A DNA stretch of 64,000 nucleotides from Cupriavidus phytohabitans (GTDB lineage Bacteria > Pseudomonadota > Gammaproteobacteria > Burkholderiales > Burkholderiaceae). Below are positions 1 through 9,000 of this stretch, in pieces. Both the position numbers and the translations under genes were made by a program. Positions within the stretch are counted from its first letter, which is position 1, and each line of letters opens with the position of its first letter. Location of the stretch: contig NZ_AUFE01000017.1 in the NCBI RefSeq assembly GCF_000426345.1, positions 1 through 64,000 of the forward strand, given 5' to 3'. The notes beneath the pieces were generated by a model. That model was not told the origin of the DNA. It made no database searches and saw only the letters and a program-made list of their open reading frames with translations.

Positions 1-1236
1 GCGTCTGGCGGCCCGATGTCCGTCAACATTGGCCACGGCGACGCGCGGATGAAGGCGGCGCTGAGTGAACAGTTCGATCGTTATGCGTATGTCCACCCCA
101 CGTTTGCCAACCGCAGACGCGCCGAGCTCTGCGAGGCTCTGGCGACCATCGCCTCACCATCTCTGAATGCTGTTTATCTATGCAGCGGCGGCAGCGAAGC
201 GGTCGATTCCGCGCTCAAGCTTGCCAGGCAATATCACGTACTGACCGGGGCCACCAGCAAATACAAGGTGGTGAGCTACTTTGAGTCCTATCACGGCATG
301 ACGCTGGCAACCATGTCGCTGGCAGGCAATCCCGGCTACAGGAAGACCTTCGATCCGGTCATGTCCCCTTGGCTTCACATGGCCCAATACAGCGAAGTTC
401 ACATGCCACCTGGCATGAGTCGCGATGCATGGGGCGTGCAGTGTGCGCAAGAGCTGGAGCGAGTGTTGTACTTCAATAACCCAGACACCGTGGCCGCCTT
501 CATTGCCACGCCACATGGCGTCGGCGCGGACTACGGCCTTGTTCCCCCCGCAAGCTATTGGCAAGAAATCCGCCGCATCTGCGACGAGCACAACGTGCTC
601 CTCATTGCGGACGAGGTGGTAACAGGGTTCGGCAGGACCGGCCGGTGGTTCGCAATGGAACATTTTGATGTCGAGCCCGATTTGATGACACTGGCCAAAG
701 GCATCTCCGGTTCAAATCTGCCGCTCGCCGCTGTGCTGGTGAGCGATCAGGTGAACGAGCCCTTCCGCAAAGACGGCGCATATTTCCTGCACGGCTTCAC
801 GTACCAGGGCCATCCCATGGCCTGTGCGGCAGGACTGGCAACGCTGCAGATCCTCCAGGAAGACAAGCTGATAGAGCAAACCGCCGCAATGAGCCCTTAC
901 TTGTTCGAGCACACCAAGATGCTGAAGGAGCATCCCACAGTGGCTGACGTCCGCGGCTGGGGTCTGTTCATGGCGATCGAACTGGTTGAGTCGAAGGAGC
1001 GACGGGAATACTTCGACGTCGACAAAGGGGCAGAACGACTATTCCAGGCCTATGCCCTCAAAAACGGCCTCGCGATCTATGGGACCTTGTATGGCCCCCG
1101 TCGTAGTGCGGCGCTACGCAGAGGGTTGCCGATCATGATCTGTCCCCCTTTGTGCATTCGGCCCGACCAGATCGACGACATGATGGATCGGCTGGACACC
1201 GCGCTCAGCGAGTGGGAACAACGACTGCTTGGCTGA
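1..1236 (+). CDS. Class III (PLP) aminotransferase, 5'-truncated by window edge
   Basis: Fold-type I, class III omega-aminotransferase, which moves an amino group from a terminal amine to an oxo-acid. The frame is open to base 1, so the true start lies outside the window; the first in-frame Met is at 16. Visible family marks are the SGGSEAVDSALKLAR phosphate-binding stretch, the ADEVVTGFGRTG segment carrying the PLP-contacting Asp, and LAKGISG, where Lys228 (counted from the Met at 16) should form the Schiff base. The C-terminal small domain is complete. A polyamine-type ABC importer follows, so a polyamine or other diamine is a reasonable but unproven amino donor. Confidence 0.9.
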   Translation, partial: ASGGPMSVNIGHGDARMKAALSEQFDRYAYVHPTFANRRRAELCEALATIASPSLNAVYLCSGGSEAVDSALKLARQYHVLTGATSKYKVVSYFESYHGMTLATMSLAGNPGYRKTFDPVMSPWLHMAQYSEVHMPPGMSRDAWGVQCAQELERVLYFNNPDTVAAFIATPHGVGADYGLVPPASYWQEIRRICDEHNVLLIADEVVTGFGRTGRWFAMEHFDVEPDLMTLAKGISGSNLPLAAVLVSDQVNEPFRKDGAYFLHGFTYQGHPMACAAGLATLQILQEDKLIEQTAAMSPYLFEHTKMLKEHPTVADVRGWGLFMAIELVESKERREYFDVDKGAERLFQAYALKNGLAIYGTLYGPRRSAALRRGLPIMICPPLCIRPDQIDDMMDRLDTALSEWEQRLLG

Positions 1237-1344
1237 ATTTGCCTCTTCCCTGCAGTTGAACAATCTTTAAGGACTTGGCTGCCTGGGCCTCGGTCCAGGC
1301 GCCGCCCGCCTATGCAGACTCATTGTCACGAAAGGTTGAACTCG

Positions 1345-2406
1345 ATGGAAACGACGAGGGACCGAATCATCCGTGCAAATTCGAAGCCGAATATGCCCTC
1401 CCTGAAGGGAGATTCCAGGGCGTCATCGCGCTCAAACTCGATCACGCTGGAAGGCCTGGGAAAATCCTATGGCAGCACGACGGTGCTGCATGAGATCGAC
1501 CTGCACGTCAAGCCGGGTGAACTCTTCACCATCCTGGGCCCCAGCGGATCTGGAAAAACAACGTTGCTGTCTCTGATCGCGGGGATGGCGGCTCCCACTC
1601 GCGGCAGGCTGTTGATTGGCGACCATGACGTCACTGCCCTGGAGCCGGCTCAGCGAGGCATTGGCGTAGTGTTTCAGAACTACGCACTCTTTCCCAACCT
1701 CTCGGTTTTCGACAACGTGGCCTTTCCGCTTTCGATCAGGCGCCGTCCACGGCACGAGATCGTCGAGAGGGTCAACGAGATGCTGGAAAGAGTTCAACTC
1801 ACCGCAGTCCGGGACCGGCGCCCTTCGCAGCTTTCAGGCGGTCAGCAGCAGCGGGTCGCGCTTGCGCGTGCACTGGTATTCCGGCCATCGATCGTGCTGC
1901 TGGACGAGCCCTTGGGTGCGCTGGACCGGCAATTGCGCGAACGCCTGCAAGTTGAATTGAAGGAGCTGCAGCGGTCTCTTGGTGTGACCATGATTCTGGT
2001 CACGCACGATCAGGAGGAAGCACTCTCTCTTTCCGACCGCCTGGCCGTCATCGATCAAGGGCGACTGCAACAAGTCGCGCCTCCGAACGAGGCCTATCTC
2101 AGGCCGGCCAATCCCTTCGTCGCGACCTTCCTTGGCATGGCGAACTTCGTCGAAACGCCCGATGGCGGGCAAGCCGTCGTGCGCCCTGAGCGGCTCAGGA
2201 TTAACCGTGAACAAGACGGCTTCGGTGTGTCGGGCCATGTTCGTCACACCGTCTACCTCGGACCATCCATACGCCAACACATCGCCCTGGACGGCGGTGG
2301 TGAGATGGTGGCCAATATCCCGGCGACCGCTCCTGCCGCAAGCATTTCACCGGGGGAGCGCGTGCATGCCTCCTGGCGTGCCGAAGACGCCTGGCCTTGC
2401 ACCTGA
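1345..2406 (+). CDS. Polyamine-type ABC transporter ATP-binding protein (PotA-like)
   Basis: ATPase subunit of a spermidine/putrescine-type importer. It has Walker A GPSGSGKT (about residues 65-72), the Q-loop VVFQNYALFPNLSV, signature LSGGQQQRVALARAL, Walker B IVLLDEPLGALD and switch His in LVTHDQEEALS, followed by a C-terminal TOBE-like regulatory domain. The Met at 1345 was preferred over 1312 because GAAAGG lies about 10 bases upstream; a further in-frame Met 16 residues on is also possible, since the first 30 residues are not family-like. Binding protein and two permeases follow on the same strand, so a single operon is likely. Confidence 0.9.
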   Translation: METTRDRIIRANSKPNMPSLKGDSRASSRSNSITLEGLGKSYGSTTVLHEIDLHVKPGELFTILGPSGSGKTTLLSLIAGMAAPTRGRLLIGDHDVTALEPAQRGIGVVFQNYALFPNLSVFDNVAFPLSIRRRPRHEIVERVNEMLERVQLTAVRDRRPSQLSGGQQQRVALARALVFRPSIVLLDEPLGALDRQLRERLQVELKELQRSLGVTMILVTHDQEEALSLSDRLAVIDQGRLQQVAPPNEAYLRPANPFVATFLGMANFVETPDGGQAVVRPERLRINREQDGFGVSGHVRHTVYLGPSIRQHIALDGGGEMVANIPATAPAASISPGERVHASWRAEDAWPCT

Positions 2407-2496
2407 AACATCGATATCACGCCGCGTCCACGGGGCACCCCGCCTCGTCCCGCTTCTAACGGCCCGACACACATCCCATTCCCTGGAGAACGTTCC

Positions 2497-3519
2497 ATGA
2501 ATCGTCGCGACTTCTTGCTGTCCGCACCCGCAGCCTCCCTGATCGTAGCCTCTCCCAAGGTATTTGCGGCAGGATCCACGAGCATTCGCCTTATCGATTC
2601 CGGCGGGACCACTGGTGAATCCATCGCCGCGGCCTACATTCCACCTTTTACTGAGAAGTATGGCGTGCGCGTGATTCGCGAGGCGCCCTCGTCCCTGGGC
2701 AAGTTGCGTGCGATGGTGGAGAGCGGCCGTATCAACGCCGCGCTGTTCGAGCTTGGCTCGTCGACCCTGGCACAAGCACGCGAGCTCAACTTGCTGGAGA
2801 AGCTCGACTGGGCGGCGATCAATCCGGACCCGATGTTCCCAGAGGCCCGCGATGACTACGGCATGGGCTATCAGTATTTCTCCACGGTCATGGCCTGGCG
2901 CGAGGGCAACAAGGCTCCGCAGACATGGGCGGACTTCTTCAATGTGCAACGTTTTCCTGGCAAGCGATGCATGTCTGCCTATCCGCATTACGCGCTGGCA
3001 TTCGCCTTACTGGCTGACGGAGTGGAACTGGACAGACTGTTCCCTCTTGATGTGAATCGCGCCATGCGGAAGCTGGAAAGCATCAAGAGCCATGTCTCGG
3101 TGTGGTGGAAAACTGGTACACAACCGCTTCAACTACTGAAGGACAACGAAGTCCAGTATGCGGTGACCTGGTCGGCCGGTATCGAAAGGGAGCCGGGAAT
3201 TCGCTCAACCTTCAATCAAGGCATGTACGACATTGCCTGGCTTGTCGTACCGCGCGGGCAGGACCCCGCTACCAAAGACCTGGCCATGAAGTTTCTGCAT
3301 GAAGTGACTGTCGCGAAGAATCAGATGGTCGCGGCAAAGGTGTTGCCTCTGAGTGGCAATAGCCCGCAACTTGAAGGACTCCTGGGCGCCAAGGCGTTCC
3401 AGTCCTTCCCTACTGCGAAGGCCAACCTACAAGCCCAGTTCAAACAGAACGCCCAATGGTGGCAGAAGAACGGACCGGAAGTGAACAAGATCTGGTCGAA
3501 CTTCCTTCTCAACGCCTGA
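2497..3519 (+). CDS. Periplasmic polyamine-type substrate-binding protein (PotD-like)
   Basis: Extracellular solute-binding protein of 340 residues that delivers substrate to the adjacent ABC permeases. The N-terminus MNRRDFLLSAP...VFAAG has a twin-arginine-like RR followed by a hydrophobic stretch, so Tat export is possible. SIRLIDSGGTTGESIAAAYI at the start of the mature part resembles the first strand and binding loop of PotD/PotF-type proteins. A strong ribosome site (CTGGAGAA) precedes the ATG. The exact substrate cannot be read from the sequence: spermidine, putrescine, an opine or an amino-acid derivative are all possible. Confidence 0.85.
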   Translation: MNRRDFLLSAPAASLIVASPKVFAAGSTSIRLIDSGGTTGESIAAAYIPPFTEKYGVRVIREAPSSLGKLRAMVESGRINAALFELGSSTLAQARELNLLEKLDWAAINPDPMFPEARDDYGMGYQYFSTVMAWREGNKAPQTWADFFNVQRFPGKRCMSAYPHYALAFALLADGVELDRLFPLDVNRAMRKLESIKSHVSVWWKTGTQPLQLLKDNEVQYAVTWSAGIEREPGIRSTFNQGMYDIAWLVVPRGQDPATKDLAMKFLHEVTVAKNQMVAAKVLPLSGNSPQLEGLLGAKAFQSFPTAKANLQAQFKQNAQWWQKNGPEVNKIWSNFLLNA

Positions 3520-3545
3520 ACGCCTGAACGCCCCACGGTCGCACC

Positions 3546-4403
3546 ATGACTACTATGTCCTCCTCCCGTTGGCATCGAATCATGCCTGACGCAAACGGCT
3601 GGCGCGCTTTACCGCTCCTGGCCCTTTTTCTGATCGTCTTTGATTACTCATTGGGCGGCCTGCTGGCGAAGTCGGTGCACGGCAGTGCTGGCCTCACCCT
3701 GCAGTACTTCAAAGAAGCGTGGACGACGAAAGCGTATTTTCGCGTTTTCGTGGACACCTTGCGCGTGAGCCTGATCGCTACGGTTGTCTGCGTCCTGCTT
3801 GGATATCCACTGGCGTACTGGATGCGCGGACTCCCGGAGCGCCGTCGCGCCGCGGTGATGACGCTGGTATTGATGACATTCTGGGTGAGCATCCTGGTAC
3901 GCACCTATGCGTGGATTGTTGTCCTGGGAAACGCGGGCCTGGTGAATCGGACTCTCCTCGCCACGGGATTGATCCGCGAGCCGTTGACGCTTTTGTACTC
4001 AGAAGTCGGCGTCACGATTGGCATGGCCAATGTACTCCTGCCTTTTCTGGTGTTGCCCCTGCTCACCGCCATGTTGCGTATCGATGATCGCCTCCTGCGG
4101 GCGGCGGCGTCACTGGGCGCATCCAGGCGGCAGATCTTCTGGCGGGTCTTCTTCCCTTTGTCATTGCCCGCACTGGGGGTGTCCGCCTTGTTGTTATTCA
4201 TGCTCAGCCTTGGCTTCTACATTACCCCGGCCATTCTCGGCGGGGGCAAGGTGCCGCTTCTCGGCAATCTGCTCGACACGCTGATCAACGAGACGTCGGA
4301 ATGGTCGCTGGCGGCCGCCATATCAACAGCGTTGCTAGCGTTTGCGCTTGCAGTCTTTGCGGTCTTCCTTCGCCTGAATCGAATGACGGAGACAACATCA
4401 TGA
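3546..4403 (+). CDS. ABC transporter permease (PotB-like)
   Basis: Inner-membrane permease of 285 residues with about six hydrophobic segments. The cytoplasmic EAA-type loop (RAAASLGASRRQIFWRVFFPLSLPAL), which docks the ATPase, lies in the second half. The first segment (LPLLALFLIVFDYSLGG) and the long periplasmic loop are typical of PotB/PotH. Its stop overlaps the start of the next permease (ATGA), indicating translational coupling. Confidence 0.9.
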   Translation: MTTMSSSRWHRIMPDANGWRALPLLALFLIVFDYSLGGLLAKSVHGSAGLTLQYFKEAWTTKAYFRVFVDTLRVSLIATVVCVLLGYPLAYWMRGLPERRRAAVMTLVLMTFWVSILVRTYAWIVVLGNAGLVNRTLLATGLIREPLTLLYSEVGVTIGMANVLLPFLVLPLLTAMLRIDDRLLRAAASLGASRRQIFWRVFFPLSLPALGVSALLLFMLSLGFYITPAILGGGKVPLLGNLLDTLINETSEWSLAAAISTALLAFALAVFAVFLRLNRMTETTS

Positions 4404-5185
4404 ATGGGGCACGTATAACGACTGCGCTATGGCTCCGGATCTGGGCTTTGCTGACCCTCGGCTTTCTGTTGATCCCGGTGGCCATCGTGCTACCCATGTC
4501 ACTCTCTTCAGCAAACGCCCTCACCTTCCCGCCACCGGGATGGTCACTGCGATGGTTTCAGGTTCTATTGTCGGATGATGACTGGATTGATGCGTTCTCC
4601 AATAGCGCATTGGTCGCGACGCTGACCGCGAGCGCGGCAGTCATGCTCGGAAGCCTGGCGAGCTATGGTCTGGGTCGCGGGCAACCGCGATGGCGCGCGG
4701 TGGCCGAAGCGAATCTGATGCTGCCGCTGATTTTGCCGGGCGTCATTATCGCCATCGCGCTGTATTTCTTCTACGCGCGCTGGAATCTGCTCGGCACGAT
4801 CACGGGCTTGGTTCTCGCACACACCCTGCTCGCTATTCCTTTCGTGGTCATGGTTCTCAACACAGCGGTCCGCAGCTTCGATATCCGCATGGAACAGGTG
4901 GCATGGAGCCTGGGCGCGAGCTGGTCACAGACCATGCGACGGGTGGTGTTGCCGACGCTGGCGCCCAATCTGGCCGCAGCCTGGATCTTTGCCTTCGTGA
5001 TCAGCTTTGACGAAGTCATCGTGAGCGTGTTTCTCGCGGGCACGATTAACACCGTGCCGAAGAAGATGTACAACGACTTGATGCTGGAGATCACACCGAC
5101 CATCACAGCAGTGGCGACCGTTCTGATTACCGCGACCGCGCTAGTCCTGCTTCTTGTACGTTGGCTGACGCGACGGAAGCCATGA
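4400..5185 (+). CDS. ABC transporter permease (PotC-like)
   Basis: Second permease of the importer, 261 residues and about six membrane segments, with the EAA-type motif AWSLGASWSQTMRRVVLPTL. The ATG at 4400 was chosen because it forms an ATGA overlap with the upstream permease; the open frame extends to 4301 but that part is the shadow of the upstream gene. Together with the preceding three genes it completes a PotABCD-type system. Confidence 0.9.
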   Translation: MNGARITTALWLRIWALLTLGFLLIPVAIVLPMSLSSANALTFPPPGWSLRWFQVLLSDDDWIDAFSNSALVATLTASAAVMLGSLASYGLGRGQPRWRAVAEANLMLPLILPGVIIAIALYFFYARWNLLGTITGLVLAHTLLAIPFVVMVLNTAVRSFDIRMEQVAWSLGASWSQTMRRVVLPTLAPNLAAAWIFAFVISFDEVIVSVFLAGTINTVPKKMYNDLMLEITPTITAVATVLITATALVLLLVRWLTRRKP

Positions 5186-5537
5186 CAGCTCACCAGAAAT
5201 CGACAGGCTTCGGCTAACTCCATTCGCCGCGGAAGCCTCGCCCGGTCAACCATGATCGGCCGAGTCTGCTCGCCCCTCGTAGCGCGTGAGGCACTCGAGC
5301 TGACCGCTGACAGCACGCTGTTGCGGTGCTGTCAGCGTGCATTCACGCGCCGCGGTGTTCCCGCTTGCACGGACCTTCCGGCGTAGTACGTCCACCGCTG
5401 GCCCGTGCGGCTCTTGCCCTCTCAGTAGCAGTTCCGACCAGGCCGCCCGTTTCGACACGAACAGGGCGAATGGATGAACACGCCCATAAGAGGCGTCCCC
5501 TCATGCCAGAAGACTTCACCACGAAAAGGAGACAGGA
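5186..5537 (+). other. Intergenic region before the porin
   Basis: No convincing gene in this 352-base stretch. It contains one strong hairpin (5305-5337, listed separately), and a GAAAAGGAGACAGG ribosome site just before the porin ATG. Confidence 0.5.
5305..5337 (+). terminator. 12-bp perfect hairpin between ABC operon and porin
   Basis: CGCTGACAGCAC at 5305-5316 is the exact reverse complement of GTGCTGTCAGCG at 5326-5337, with a 9-base loop. No T-run follows, so a classic intrinsic terminator is not proven. A regulator site or an RNA processing/attenuation element controlling porin read-through is equally possible. Confidence 0.45.
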
Positions 5538-6677
5538 ATGAAATCGACGTATGGAATCAAATGCCGCAATGCCGCGCTGACGCTGGGCGCTTGGCTTGCC
5601 TGTGGCGGTGCGCAGGCTCAATCCGGTGTGTTGCTGTATGGAGGGGTTGACGCCAACCTCGAGTATGTCAATCACTTCTCGACCGTGACTCCGTCCGTCG
5701 AAAACGGATTTACCACCGGGCCCGGCACAAGCCTCTACCGCCTGAACTCGGGCGGCTTGTCGGGCTCTCGTTTTGGCATGCGGGGAACTGAAGATCTGGG
5801 TGGCGGCCTGAACGCGATCTTTGTGCTGGAAGGCGGCTTCGGTGTGGACAATGGCATGATGCAGCAAGGAGGGCGCCTGTTTGGTCGCCAGGCCTTTATC
5901 GGCTTCGATAACAAGGGGATTGGTACCTTCACTTTTGGTCGACAGTACATCAGCTGGTTCGACGCACTGGCGAACTTCTCGCCGACAGCTTTCTCAACGC
6001 AGTATGAACCGATCGTGGCACAGATCGGCATGGACTTCCGTTCTGACAACACATTGAAGTACACGGGAGTGTTCGGCCCGCTGACTGCAAGCGCCAACTG
6101 GTCGTTTGGCAATGGGTTCCTCGGCAACGGCGAAGTCCCTGGGCAGTTTCGTCGCGACACCGGCTATGGCGCCGCATTGACGTACGATTCCGGCCCCTTT
6201 TCCGCAACCGCGGGGTACAACCAGTACAACCCGACGCTGACCACGGCGGGCGACACTGGTAGCTTCAAGAAAGCCGCCGTCGCCGCAAGCTACAGCTTCG
6301 ACGGGCGCGCCAAGCTGATGGCTGGCTACCGCTGGGGTCAGAGCAGGGGTGCCGATGGCTCAACGGTTTTGCGTGATGACTTCTACTGGGCGGGCGCCAA
6401 CTACAACCTCACTCAGGCAATTGAGCTGACCTTGGCCTACTACTACGACGACATCAAGAAATTTGGCGATAGGAGTATGAAGAACCCGTGGCAGGTCTCC
6501 TTCATTGCCGACTACCGCCTTTCCAAGCGGACTGACATCTATCTGACCACCGCGTATTCAAAGAATGCCGGGCTGAATTTCGACACGTCCGCAGTCAGCT
6601 TTATTAACGGATACTTCCTGGGCACCGGACACAGCTCGATGTTCGGCGCGGCTGTCGGCATCCGCCATAATTTCTAA
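5538..6677 (+). CDS. Outer-membrane trimeric porin (Gram-negative porin family)
   Basis: A 379-residue general porin of the betaproteobacterial OmpC-like family. It has a signal peptide ending in AQAQS, the first strand SGVLLYGGVDANLEYV, the eyelet region FVLEGGFGVDNG followed by RLFGRQAFIGF, and the terminal beta-signal ending in Phe (GIRHNF) needed for BAM-dependent insertion. It would let small polar solutes cross the outer membrane; its place after the ABC importer suggests a substrate-entry role. Start supported by AAAAGGAGA. Confidence 0.92.
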   Translation: MKSTYGIKCRNAALTLGAWLACGGAQAQSGVLLYGGVDANLEYVNHFSTVTPSVENGFTTGPGTSLYRLNSGGLSGSRFGMRGTEDLGGGLNAIFVLEGGFGVDNGMMQQGGRLFGRQAFIGFDNKGIGTFTFGRQYISWFDALANFSPTAFSTQYEPIVAQIGMDFRSDNTLKYTGVFGPLTASANWSFGNGFLGNGEVPGQFRRDTGYGAALTYDSGPFSATAGYNQYNPTLTTAGDTGSFKKAAVAASYSFDGRAKLMAGYRWGQSRGADGSTVLRDDFYWAGANYNLTQAIELTLAYYYDDIKKFGDRSMKNPWQVSFIADYRLSKRTDIYLTTAYSKNAGLNFDTSAVSFINGYFLGTGHSSMFGAAVGIRHNF

Positions 6678-6692
6678 TACAGATGCTATTTG

Positions 6693-6724
6693 CGTCCCCG
6701 CAGCAATACTAAGGGGCGGGGACG
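6693..6724 (+). terminator. 9-bp GC hairpin after porin
   Basis: CGTCCCCGC (6693-6701) pairs with GCGGGGACG (6716-6724), 15 bases after the porin stop. There is no clear U-tract, so it is a probable but not ideal terminator for the porin transcript. Confidence 0.45.
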
Positions 6725-6995
6725 ACAGGAACGTAACCGGTTGACTGGGTTGCGAACTTCACGTACCAGAAAATTCATCATACGATAGGCCGGCCGGTGC
6801 TCCAGCTTGTGCACGTAGGCAAAGCTATGGCCGGCTTCGTGACCCAGGGTGCGCTGAAAGAACGCGGGTGAACCATCCTCGGCCATCTTGTCGGCCCGCG
6901 CCACACAGAGTGGGTCGTCTATGCTAAGGAGCCGTTCGGCGGCCCCCGGCACGTCCTGGACTACTGGGCCGCTACACGCATCGCGTAGCGATCTC

Positions 6996-7115
6996 TGCTT
7001 CCAGGAGCGAGCCACGGGAGACCTTCGCTCGATGTACGGGCCGTCCGCGGTGGTCAGCGCCATGCAGCTGGAACACTCGTTTGGCGAGATCGATGCCAAG
7101 GATATCGATTTCCAT
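6996..7115 (-). mobile_element. IS110-family transposase N-terminal remnant
   Basis: About 40 codons read MEIDILGIDLAKRVFQLHGA... and closely match the DEDD-type N-terminus of IS110-family transposases (first catalytic Asp in GIDLAK). The frame then loses similarity and no full transposase or IS end is seen, so this is a decayed fragment. The rest of 6.7-7.7 kb has broken frames that I do not recognise; this looks like an old insertion scar. Confidence 0.6.
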
Positions 7116-7743
7116 GATGACCCCCCCACCTGTCAGGTTGAGGTCGACAGTGTCCACCGAAGGGAGGATCGTTTGCGGAAAGGTAACGCTCCGCCGCTTG
7201 GATGGTGGCCAGCTTTTTCAGGAACGGTGCCAGCGGACCAGGACTATGTGGAACATCTATGAGCTGTTGCTCATGGCGATGGAAGGCATCTAGCTGTCCG
7301 GCGTGGAAGACCGCTTCGGCAGCATCATCGGCAATGACCCTATCAAAGCCAAATGCAAGGCGTAGCTCATCAGAATCCGTGTCGACAGGCATTGTGCCGG
7401 CGAGGACTTGGCCTGCCGCGTGCCCGGCAAGAATCGCCTGACGGACATCTGCCGAACTCGCTGAAAGAAACAAGCTAATACGCAGCGCTTCAATGTAGCG
7501 CTGCGGTGCACCGCCCTGTAGAAACAACGCGCGAGTGATATTCAGATTGTAAGCCTTGATGGGGTGATGGTGCTTTCGGTGCTGATTGACACGGTTTCAG
7601 CAAGAAAGCCCGTTCTGTATCAACGAGTTGCGCAAAGAGCTTTCCGCGGAATTGTCGTTGTGCACAAACTGTTGATTTCAAAGAGGATTTCTCGCGCCGG
7701 CGTATCATTATTCAGCGGAAGCACAATCACCCCCGCTAGCGGG

Positions 7744-7992
7744 CTAGCTTAGCCGCTTGAGCCAGCCGTGTAGCTCTGTCGCGCGAAAAGCTTGGAACTT
7801 GCCGCAAAGGGCCAGGAGCAGATCCGCTTGGGATGCTTCCACGAGGGTGGCGGCCTGGCAAACCGTCAGTCCACGCCCCCGAATCCGTTCGGTGATGTCC
7901 CGCACAATGCCCGCCTTAAGCGGGATTTCATCTGCGTCAGCGAAGCCAAGCTGCGCATAGACATTGCTCGTTCCATACTCGAAGCGAAACAC
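7744..7992 (-). CDS. Orphan HTH regulator, HigA/XRE-like antitoxin type
   Basis: An 82-residue protein resembling the short XRE/HigA2-type antitoxins: FEYGTSNVYAQLGFADADE leads into a helix-turn-helix (IRGRGLTVCQAATLVEASQADLLLAL). The GTG at 7992 is preferred because AAAGGAG lies five bases upstream; an ATG at 8019 is the alternative. No recognisable toxin gene lies next to it, so it is either an orphan or what remains of a toxin-antitoxin pair. The recognition helix is less canonical than usual (SQADLLLAL in place of the common QPKVSALL). Confidence 0.6.
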   Translation of the reverse strand: MFRFEYGTSNVYAQLGFADADEIPLKAGIVRDITERIRGRGLTVCQAATLVEASQADLLLALCGKFQAFRATELHGWLKRLS

Positions 7993-8163
7993 GTGGACTC
8001 CTTTACTTGTGGACAACAACCCCTTTCTGCCGCTGCTCGGCGGTGGCTGAGGGCGCGATTATTCCGGGAAGGCAATGTAAAGACAACTTCGGGAAAATAC
8101 CAAGAGTGCCAAAAACATCGAAAGAACTGAGTGGTCCTCGCACGGACGCGTCACTACGGCTGT

Positions 8164-8187
8164 TCACATCAAGATGTGATATAAAAT
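8164..8187 (+). promoter_or_regulatory. Extended -10 promoter overlapped by a TCACATC/GATGTGA palindrome
   Basis: TCACATC (8164-8170), two bases, then GATGTGA (8173-8179) form an inverted repeat that runs directly into TATAAAAT (8180-8187), giving an extended -10 (TGA-TATAAA). The arrangement suits an operator that blocks transcription toward the structured RNA that follows. No good -35 is seen. Confidence 0.45.
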
Positions 8188-8191
8188 CCGC

Positions 8192-8343
8192 TTCGCAATC
8201 ACGTGAGAGCTCGGGCCGTGGGCATCCCCTACATCGGGGGATGGAAGCGAAGGATCGCCCGATGGCAATATCACTACGCTGGTGGTTGCGACCCGCCAGC
8301 AGACGCTCCGCCCTCGGCGTTTTCACGCCGAGGGTTTTCTTTT
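8192..8343 (+). ncRNA. Candidate structured small RNA with its own promoter and terminator
   Basis: No coding frame is convincing here, yet the roughly 150-base stretch is rich in nested helices. TCGGGC (8211-8216) pairs with GCCCGA (8257-8262) and encloses CATCCCC (8223-8229)/GGGGATG (8237-8243). A second hairpin pairs GCTGGTGG (8278-8285) with CCGCCAGC (8293-8300). CTTCGC (8191-8196) can also pair with GCGAAG (8247-8252), which would make a pseudoknot or alternative fold. A promoter-like sequence precedes it and a strong terminator ends it. Not matched by me to any named RNA family. Confidence 0.5.
8311..8343 (+). terminator. Rho-independent terminator
   Basis: CCCTCGGCG (8311-8319) and CGCCGAGGG (8326-8334) form a 9-bp GC stem with loop TTTTCA, followed by TTTTCTTTT. 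It is the 3' end of the candidate small RNA. Confidence 0.85.
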
Positions 8344-8624
8344 GGTTCATCGAGGAATACCGGGGAAGGCTGCTGGGTCCGGGCCACTCTTCGCCTTGGC
8401 GGTTGAGGGCACGCATGCCGATAAACATGCGCGCTCCATGGACGCACGGCAGCGCGGCTTTTAAGCTTTCGCCAGTTACGCAATTGGCGAATCCGTCGAC
8501 CCAAAACAAGTGTGCGGCGCGTGGTTGTTGGGCTTTAGGGTAAGTCCAGACAGCGGAAGTTAGCCAGCCATCCGTACGCCAGGTCTAGCCTTGGTTCCCT
8601 GCAAGAATGACTTGGCGCTTGCTC

Positions 8625-8653
8625 AGAAAAGAAAACCCCTGCATGCAGGGGTT
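8625..8653 (-). terminator. Terminator of the H-NS gene
   Basis: AACCCCTGCATGCAGGGGTT (8634-8653) is a perfect palindrome; on the minus strand it is followed by TTTTCTTTTC. It lies about 35 bases past the stop of the H-NS-like gene. Confidence 0.85.
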
Positions 8654-8687
8654 GGACGCTATGCTGTCGGACGGGCGAGGGCCTGAA

Positions 8688-8999
8688 TTACGCCGCCTCT
8701 GCGATCAGGAACTTGTTGGGGTTCTTGCCCAGCCAGGCCGGTTGGCGACCACGGCCGGACCACGTCTTGCCGGTCTTCGGATCTTGGTATTTCGGGGGCA
8801 GCGCCGATTTCGCCTTGACTGTGCCACTGCCTGCCGGACGGCCACGACGGCGCTTCGTAATGTCGTCGACAGTCAGCCCGTATTCGGCCATCAGATTCTG
8901 AATCTGTTCGATGACCGATGCGACTTCATTGGCACGTACTTCTTCCAGGTGAGCTTCCAGGGCGGCCTTCTGCGCCATCAGTTCCTTGTAGGTTGCCAT
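8688..8999 (-). CDS. H-NS family histone-like DNA-binding protein
   Basis: A 103-residue nucleoid protein. The N-terminal half (LMAQKAALEAHLEEVRANEV...) is a coiled-coil oligomerisation region. The C-terminal half carries the betaproteobacterial H-NS core KYQDPKTGKTWSGRGRQPAWL, whose basic/aromatic loop contacts AT-rich minor grooves, preceded by an RRRGRPAGSG AT-hook-like linker. It probably silences horizontally acquired DNA, and it sits in a scarred region. Monocistronic with a clear terminator. Confidence 0.9.
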   Translation of the reverse strand: MATYKELMAQKAALEAHLEEVRANEVASVIEQIQNLMAEYGLTVDDITKRRRGRPAGSGTVKAKSALPPKYQDPKTGKTWSGRGRQPAWLGKNPNKFLIAEAA

Positions 9000-9000
9000 T

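Noticed and set aside
8164-8179. TCACA-N6-TGTGA as a CRP site
   Set aside because: The arms are in the opposite order from the CRP consensus TGTGA-N6-TCACA.
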